Shown: positions 57,682 through 64,000 of the stretch, one piece after another | How the letters are laid out: each line of letters opens with the position of its first letter | How positions within the stretch are numbered: position 1 is the first letter of the stretch | Assembly (NCBI GenBank): GCA_002914805.1 | Contig: JXTB01000335.1 | Span: forward strand, 155,076-219,075 | Origin: Parasponia andersonii | Lineage: Eukaryota; Streptophyta; Magnoliopsida; Rosales; Cannabaceae | DNA length: 64,000 bases | Direction of reading: 5' to 3' | Notes under the pieces: model-generated | Database searches by the model: none | Told to the model about the DNA's origin: nothing | The model's input: only the letters and a program-made list of their open reading frames with translations | Position numbers and translations under genes: made by a program

Positions 57682-59281
57682 TGTTGGAATAATGTCCTAT
57701 AAAGTAGTTTATTAATTTGACACTATAAATAATGTTTATTGGATTACTTGCTATCAATTTATTATTACTAAAATCTATGTCATGAGTTTCTATTATATTT
57801 ATGTTTATCTTATGTAAACATCTAAAAGATTCCTAGACATATAATGAGTGATAAAAAATTATTCATATAATGAGTTCATATATGGGAGACAAGATTCTTT
57901 ATTTCATTATATCTAAATTAAGTTATTTCTATTCTGTATATTGAAGATGGAATACTTTACTATGCCATAGAATGTAATGTTGTCTATTTGAATAATGAAG
58001 TCTCCAATCATCGAAGTGAGTCTTTGAATAGAAACACTAGTATGTTATAAGAAAGTTATCATAGTATCGAATGGGGCCGAGTGAATTAGAATTTGAGGTT
58101 AGGTGTTATAATTCAACTTTCTAATTTCACTAATACAACTTTATTGTAGAAAATATTAATCTTAGTGATTAATAAACTTACTTTCATGTGTTTTGTCCTT
58201 TTGAGTTACTAAAAGATGAGTTCCGATTTATGGTTCGAAGTCCAATATCTTGAAAGATAAGGTATGTCAAATATGTAGAATATTTTTCATGATTAATGTC
58301 ATGCATATAATGTCACTTTGAGTTTTTTTTCAAGTACTTGGATAATATAAACCAAGATACTAGTATTCAGTATGTGAATTTGACTATGTTGATATAAGTA
58401 GATACAAATACTGTAGTCAATTATTATCCATTAGATGAAAAATGACAGCTCAAAGGTAAATATGTACTAGAGAGGTAAAACAGTAATTTCACATTGTTAG
58501 TACGACATTGCATTGAGGGTATGTTTACAGGTATAATATATGTTAAATAGATCGATCTAATTAGTTATTAATAGGCTTAATAGTAAATAAATGATATTTA
58601 GTCTAAGAGTTCAATGTTGAACCTATGGGGGTGTTCCCTAATATTAATAGACAAGGGCCAATGATAATTATGAGTTAATTATAATTGTAAGTATATAATC
58701 CATTGGAGCTTGGGTTTTATGGATCCATCTGATCTCTTATCTAGCTCGAATTAAAGCTTAATAGTTATTTGATGATTAGTTGAACCAACAAACCTAATAA
58801 GGTTTACTAATCTCTTTATAGTTAAGAGAAAGTTTCTCTAGCTGCCAATTTAATAAGTTGCATATGAAATATCCCAAATAGAAAGTGTTACACGCATAAT
58901 AGAGAGAAAGAAAGAACAGAAAAAAACGGCCAGTCCTAGGGATTTGTCATCCTTGATGTTTTGGCCATCCTTGAGAAATTGGTTCGAGGAAATTATCTTC
59001 TTGTTCATTTGTGGATCTTTTTGTTGGAAATCAAGAAAGTGAATACTCATTAGATCAATCAAATGACTATCGAGAATAAACGAGAAAACGAGAAGATTGT
59101 AGAGCAAATCTTAGTATTGTTCTTATCTAGATCTAGAGTTAATTTATATTAGATCACAATCCAAAATGTTTTGCAAAAGAAAAAACTTTAAACGACCAAT
59201 TCTATTGCGTTTCTAAATTTTATAAAGTATAGTACTTTTGAAAATGATTTCATAAAAATATTTTTTCAAAATTTATTCCAA
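57682..59281 (+). repeat. Probable LTR of another copia element, inserted in the degraded element
   Basis: It starts TGTTGGAATAATGTCCTAT, a common plant copia LTR opening, on the plus strand, opposite to the surrounding element. It has long non-coding AT-rich sequence, with no internal coding region of its own. A solo LTR left by recombination would fit. The right end (near ATTCCAATA) is uncertain and I found no clean target duplication. Confidence 0.4.
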
Positions 59282-59525
59282 TAAATACCAGTAACATAAC
59301 ACTATAAACTGGATTCAAAACACTTATCAACTCTAAAGAACGAAAAAGAGTTTTCAATCGGATGAATATGAGTTGTTTATCTTTAAATTGATTTGAGGTA
59401 ACACACCTTTATTTGGTCAAGTTTAGATTTGAACCCCTTGAATTGGGTCGTTTACACCCCAATTCTATCTAAAAAGGACCAAAAATACTGAATTTTAGTA
59501 AAAAATGACTACATGTACATGAGAG

Positions 59526-59670
59526 TTGGCACTGCAGCAAACTCATTCTGAAGTTGGCGATGCCAGTGCCATGGTTCTGGTTATAAAACTAGAACATATC
59601 GCATGCTGGCACTACGAGAGCAGAGTTGCGCGTAGCACCAACATGCGGCACAAGGTCATTCACCTTCGTA
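59526..59670. other. Small GC-rich island with palindromic words
   Basis: In otherwise AT-rich DNA, GGCACTGCAG, GATGCCAGTGCCATGG, GCATGCTGGCAC and GCGCGTAGCACC occur within 145 bp. They are variants of a TGGCACTG/CAGTGCCA word on both strands. No convincing protein is encoded. Confidence 0.5.
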
Positions 59671-59972
59671 AGATTTTTATTTCAAACTTCGTTTTTATAC
59701 CCTCAAATCCTTAAATCAGCCATTTAAAGCCCATATTATCATAATAAACAACCCCAAACCCAGAATCAAGACTCTTATAGCAATAAAAGACTCAACAAAT
59801 CATGAAAGAGTACAAAACAGACAAGATTAATCTAAAACCTAGAAAATTTAATAAGCATAGATTAAACAAAATATAGTCGTGCATGATTTTTTTAAGCTTA
59901 AAAATAACATTTGCAAATAACATGACCTAATACAGTTGCCCATTATTATTAGGAAATACAATTTTTCTAGCA

Positions 59973-60583
59973 GTATGGACAAAAATATATTTACGGGTGG
60001 GCAGGCGACTGTTTCAATTGCATATTACTGATTTATTAGTTGCCACCATTTGAAGTAATTTAAAAGGTTAAAAAAGTACACCATAGAAAAGGAGGTAGAC
60101 AAGATGTAATAGCACAATCTATATTCATATTGGAATTAAAGCAAAATGTTGCACAGCATGCAACATTACAATCACAAAAAAGAAAGACATTCGAAGCCTG
60201 CTCTGAAGTACAATTAAATGAAAGACTTTTTGGAATGAGTTGAGAAGTCGCTATTTTAACTCCTTATTTCCCATTCTTACACTGAAACTCTCTCTTCACC
60301 CTTCTCTCTCAAATCTGTCTATATAAATAGTGTACTGGAGGAGAAAGAGGATGAGCACCTTTCTTAAACTGTCTCTTCGCTCCTTTCTTCCCCAGTCTTC
60401 AAGCTTATTACAGCTATTATCATCAACCCCAAAACACAACTAAAGAAAAAAAAAACTTCAGAAAAAAAGAAAAAGAAAAAGAAAAGACCCTTCTGGACTG
60501 CATTTGTATAGCTGCACAAATCTTACATTCCAACCCCAGAAACTTTGAAAAGTTCTTCTCTGTGTAACTGTGTCTTCTGTTTC
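59973..60583. other. Intergenic DNA and 3' flank of the endoglucanase gene
   Basis: No gene is seen. The right part, next to the endoglucanase stop codon at 60584, is probably its 3' UTR on the minus strand; A-rich runs occur at 60445-60485. Confidence 0.5.
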
Positions 60584-63500
60584 TTACAACAGCGTGTAGC
60601 TTGAGACTGCTGCATCTGCTGGAGAAGCAGAATGAATGTAAACAAACTCAAAGCTCTTCCCGGCTGGTAAATTGTTGAGCCAGGACGGAAACGTGTAGAA
60701 ATCACCAGTCTTGGTGAGACCCCAGATTGGGCCATAGAGTTTCAATATCGAAAGGTTAATGAATTTGAGAATCTTAGTTGATTTGTTGGTCACCACAGCG
60801 GAGTATCTGTAGTAAGTTCTACCATTTGCAATCCATGAAGATGTCATCTTTTGTTGTATCGAAATTGGGCCAGAAGAAGCTGCAAAACAAGCTCCACAGT
60901 CAGATATGTAATATTCCAATAGGGATTCATTTGATTGAAAATTACATAGAGAGAAAACCATTCAAAAGAGAAGGCAGTATACCTGGAGTTTCAGGCCTAG
61001 TTCTAGGCTGTGGAGCCGGTTTTTGTGGGTTAACAGCCTTAGGAGCTGGTTTTTGTGGGGTAACCTTAGAAGCTGGGACAATCTCTGAAAACAAGAAATC
61101 CATTAATAAAAGAGAAAGAAATGAACATAACCAACTAGTGGGATAGAAAAAAAACGGCATATCAATGACCCGAGAAAATAATCAACAAAACTCACCAGGT
61201 AAGAGCTGGTTATAACCTCCATGACCACCGCTGAGTCTAGCCAAAATGCCAAGAAGAGGAGCATTGTTATAAGTAGCAGGCTCTGTCTGCTCATAGTTGT
61301 CTCTTTCATCGGCAAAGTTGTCATAAGCATCAGGGCCACCAACAATGGCACCAGTAAGGAGGTTCGGGTCGGTGCCTTTCCTGCTAAACCAAGTGGCGTA
61401 GCCCTCCCGGCAAGCGACAAATTTAGGGTTAACCTTGTAGGAAACGATTGAAGAACCCCTGTGGTGAACTTGACGAGGGTAGTTGTTTCCGTACCCAACC
61501 ATGTAACTAGTTGCTCTCGGGTTGTCTCCAAGAATGTAGTCCACCTGAGAAAATAAGTCACATTTTCAATCAACATGTCAAGAAGAACTAACTCATATCA
61601 ATTCAATCAAATGCTCTTATTTTCACAGGCACTCTCTGTGATTTCTCTTAAGTCTCATTCAACAACTCAATCAAACATGTCAATTGTCAAGAACATCGAG
61701 CCCATCAATTCATCTAGTTTTTTCACTAGTAGTCCAAAAAACACTATCTGGGATATTCACAATGGCGCGTTTACTAATCCGTAATGGACTAAAAGTTTCT
61801 CATTTAACTTCGTTTACCTGGGATTTTGCAAATGACAGAAGCTGAGAAGGCGGGACAGTGCCGGAGTCACACTTGAGGTATTTGCCAGAAGATGAGAGGT
61901 AGTCGGAGTAGACGGTGGTGAGGAAAGAGGCGCTTGTGACGAACTGCAAGTTGTTCCATCTCTGACGGAAGATGAGGCCACCGGGAGTTTTCTGCACATT
62001 CTTGCTACCCTTTCCAATGCAACCGCACATGAAATACTCTGCTTTCTGTTGGTACCTCTCAAACACTGGTGCATAGCGACCAGCCTTCCCTTGCATTAGG
62101 AACTGCACAAGAGAGTAACAACATCAGCAATGTACTATTAGTGTATCAATCATAACGTAGTCTAAAGATTGTCACAAGATATTGTCAATGGTAACATAAG
62201 CAATGTAGTGATAGTGTATAATCAAGGCCATTGTGGTTGGTTCCCACAGTTTGGTCCATAATGATGAACGGCCTTAATTATAACCAATCGGAAAGGATAT
62301 GATTATGATATAACCAATTGTCTGGCTAGAATGACAATTTTGTATTAGTATGGTTTTTCACAAGGAAGAAGTGTACCTTAGAAACAAGTGTCTGGACCCC
62401 AGCATACTTGACATCCCAACCGAACTCAGTCATGCTCCAACCAGTTCCACCCATGGAGTCAGCATTGTTACCAAGGTAGCTCAAGTAGTACTGGTTGTTA
62501 GTGGCCTGGTACAGCCATGCAGCAGCCCACAACAACTCGTCCTGTACAAACCAACAACAAAACAAAACCCAATTAGAAAAGGCCCAATTTGAAGGCCCAC
62601 ATTAATGGGCTTGTAGGTTTGGACTTGAGAATTACGTACGTAGTAGCCGCTAATGGACCGGTAGTACTTTTGGGCCACAGTGATGCTGCTGTCGTATTTG
62701 CCCCTGTACTTGTCCGCGAAATCGAACAGCTGAAAACAAGAGAGAAACGACAACCGTTAGATTTGCCTCAGAAGTAATTCTCCAATTGGATTGAGGGCAT
62801 TTTCGGAAAGACAATAAGAGATAAGGAAAGTGGGGATGGGAGGACTGTTTGTGGCCGCTAGAAAACCACCGACAGGACTCGCACGTGACGAGGCACACGA
62901 AAAATTGCGCTTATTATGGATCATTTACACGTGGACGGTCAAGATCTAGAGGGACGATATATTCTACGGTTCAAGACACATTTAACCGTGATATGCGGCT
63001 AAAAACCATCTCTTCAGGATCCTAAATATGCGCCGAGTTTTTTTTATTAAAAAAATCCAAAAAACAAAGACAAAAACGACAACGTTTCTTTTTTTCCTTT
63101 TTCAATTTTTTTTTTTACTTTACCATCTTAATTGAATGAGGGCCCACACAAACTGCCATATTAACTGAGACGGTTTCGCTAACGTACGCCTGTCACGCCT
63201 AAAATCAGTTACAGACGAGAGTGTCAGTTCCCTTAGTTCGGAGGCCCGACACCGCACACCTAGCCTTAGCTAACGTACGCCGGTTACGGTACATCAGAGA
63301 GACCCCACCGAACCCAAACGTGGTCCCCACATCCCCCAAAAGCAGTTTTCTAGACTCTGTTCTCTTCGTTTCTTTTTCTCCCAAAAAGCACTTTCCTTGC
63401 CAGTTAAAACCCAAGTTCACAAACCCAGTTTTCATTTTTTTTTTTTAATTTACGAAAAAACAAATAAATAAAAACACTTTAAAAAAAATTGGCTCGAAAA

Positions 63501-63779
63501 TTGCAATAAAAAATTCTAAAAATGGGAAAATGAAAATGGAGCGCTGAGTATAGTGTTGTTTTCTTTTTTTCAAAGGACCTGGTGAGCGTGGCGGAGGAGC
63601 TCGCTGGAGTAGGCGGGGTTGGAGCGGCGGAAGACAATTGAGGCGGCAGCCATGGCGGCGGCGGTTTCTCCGGCTAGATCCGACCCGGGATTACTCGGGT
63701 CGATCTTATAAGCTCGGCGGTCAGTGGTCATGTCCTCGGGCCTTTGCCAGCAATAGTGGTCACTGTTTCCATCTCCCAC
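60584..63779 (-). CDS. Class C GH9 endo-beta-1,4-glucanase with CBM49, 5' exons outside window
   Basis: Minus-strand exons: 63779-63579, 62729-62640, 62541-62377, 62102-61818, 61544-61196, 61084-60983, 60879-60584. All are in phase (495 codons plus stop). The family is about 620 residues, so roughly 125 N-terminal residues (signal peptide and first catalytic part) lie past base 64000. GH9 hydrolyses beta-1,4-glucan in the wall. Visible: [21 protein letters not shown], [14 protein letters not shown], the signature around [13 protein letters not shown] and HHRGSS, and the catalytic-acid region [17 protein letters not shown] Pro/Lys-rich linker with repeated NPQKPAP or similar fills exon 61084-60983. 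The last exon encodes a C-terminal cellulose-binding CBM49 ([20 protein letters not shown]). The linker plus CBM49 defines class C (Arabidopsis GH9C, tomato Cel8 type). Confidence 0.93.
63178..63281. repeat. 13-bp direct repeat in a GC-rich part of the endoglucanase intron
   Basis: GCTAACGTACGCC occurs at 63178-63190 and 63269-63281, 91 bp apart, inside the 849-bp intron 62730-63578. The surrounding 63170-63420 is more GC-rich than other introns and ends in C/T-rich sequence. Confidence 0.7.
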
Positions 63780-64000
63780 CTAACCACACAAAAACCATAA
63801 TTAATTCCCTTGACAAAGACATTGAACCCCCAAAAAAGTAACAACTATAATAATAATAATAATAATAACAATAATTAAAAATAATTAAATCCCAGTTTAG
63901 ATTTCGTTTTATGATTTTCAGCCGGAGATTAAAAACATAAACCCCATTGAAAAGGACAGAAATCAAGAGACAAAACTCAAAAACATAATTAATTAATTAA
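63780..64000 (-). other. Endoglucanase intron running off the window
   Basis: The acceptor of the 63779 exon is ...GTGGTTAG. Beyond it the minus strand is AT-rich, with a (TAA)n tract at 63846-63868 and no further exon visible before the edge. Confidence 0.7.

Larger units (their letters stand above)
52100..59972 (-). mobile_element. Degraded Ty1/copia element with a probable nested LTR
   Basis: Reading on the minus strand: LTR-end sequence near 59972, then (after an LTR-like block at 57682-59281) a gag remnant, integrase, RT, RNase H, a polypurine tract (52658-52647) and an LTR starting TGTTAGGAAA at 52646. The sequence GCCCATTATTATTAGGAAATA next to both outer edges (52603-52646 and 59921-59972) supports the two LTRs of one element, although little else of the right LTR survives. 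The left limit is approximate. Confidence 0.7.

Noticed and set aside
1..64000. A new multi-gene system or biosynthetic cluster
   Set aside because: The five genes belong to unrelated, well-known families separated by transposons; nothing links them functionally.
1..64000. tRNA, rRNA, organelle insertions or CRISPR arrays
   Set aside because: I looked for T-loop GGTTCAAATCC-like words, rRNA motifs and regularly spaced repeats and found none I could support by eye; a covariance-model scan would be decisive.

Overview
This window is AT-rich nuclear DNA from a flowering plant, very probably a eudicot. It has intron-rich genes with canonical GT-AG introns, several superfamilies of decayed plant transposable elements, and simple-sequence tracts. 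Two ambiguous bases (4132 and 19631) mark draft-assembly positions.

Five protein-coding genes can be reconstructed. (1) 6861-9938 (+): a two-exon ATL-type RING-H2 E3 ligase with a GUB_WAK_bind ectodomain. (2) 12694-16596 (+): a nine-exon OXA1 mitochondrial membrane insertase. (3) 30760-36661 (+): a 19-exon long-chain acyl-CoA synthetase of the LACS4/5 type. (4) 47644-49691 (+): a three-exon clade A protein phosphatase 2C of ABA signalling. (5) 60584-63779 (-): the 3' seven exons of a class C GH9 endoglucanase with a CBM49, cut by the right window edge. All five keep reading frame across every splice junction and look functional. They do not form a pathway; they are ordinary neighbours on a chromosome.

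The rest is mostly mobile DNA. 1-4781 (-): the 5' part of a Ty3/gypsy element, probably Tat lineage, whose polyprotein frame is broken mainly by in-frame stop codons. 23430-25484 (+): a 5'-truncated, stop-ridden LINE. 38340-43475 (+): an almost complete Ty1/copia element with both LTRs and a near-matching target-site duplication. About 52.1-60.0 kb (-): a second, very degraded Ty1/copia element, with what looks like an unrelated LTR (57682 to about 59281) inside it. Non-autonomous DNA transposons lie in or beside genes: two related Mutator-like elements (7738-8633 in the ATL intron, 16921-18214 behind OXA1), a hAT-like MITE nested in the second (17515-17888), a third 9-bp-TSD element upstream of LACS (28866-29546), and two terminal-inverted-repeat elements just behind the PP2C gene (49778-51538).

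The most informative part is 16.5-19.5 kb. The 3' end of OXA1 has been duplicated about 2.5 kb downstream. The original copy then carries a Mutator-like insertion with a perfect 9-bp target duplication, which itself carries a hAT-like insertion with a perfect 8-bp target duplication. The paralogous Mutator copy in the ATL intron preserves the empty hAT site. I found no RNA genes, no CRISPR array, and no convincing new multi-gene system.
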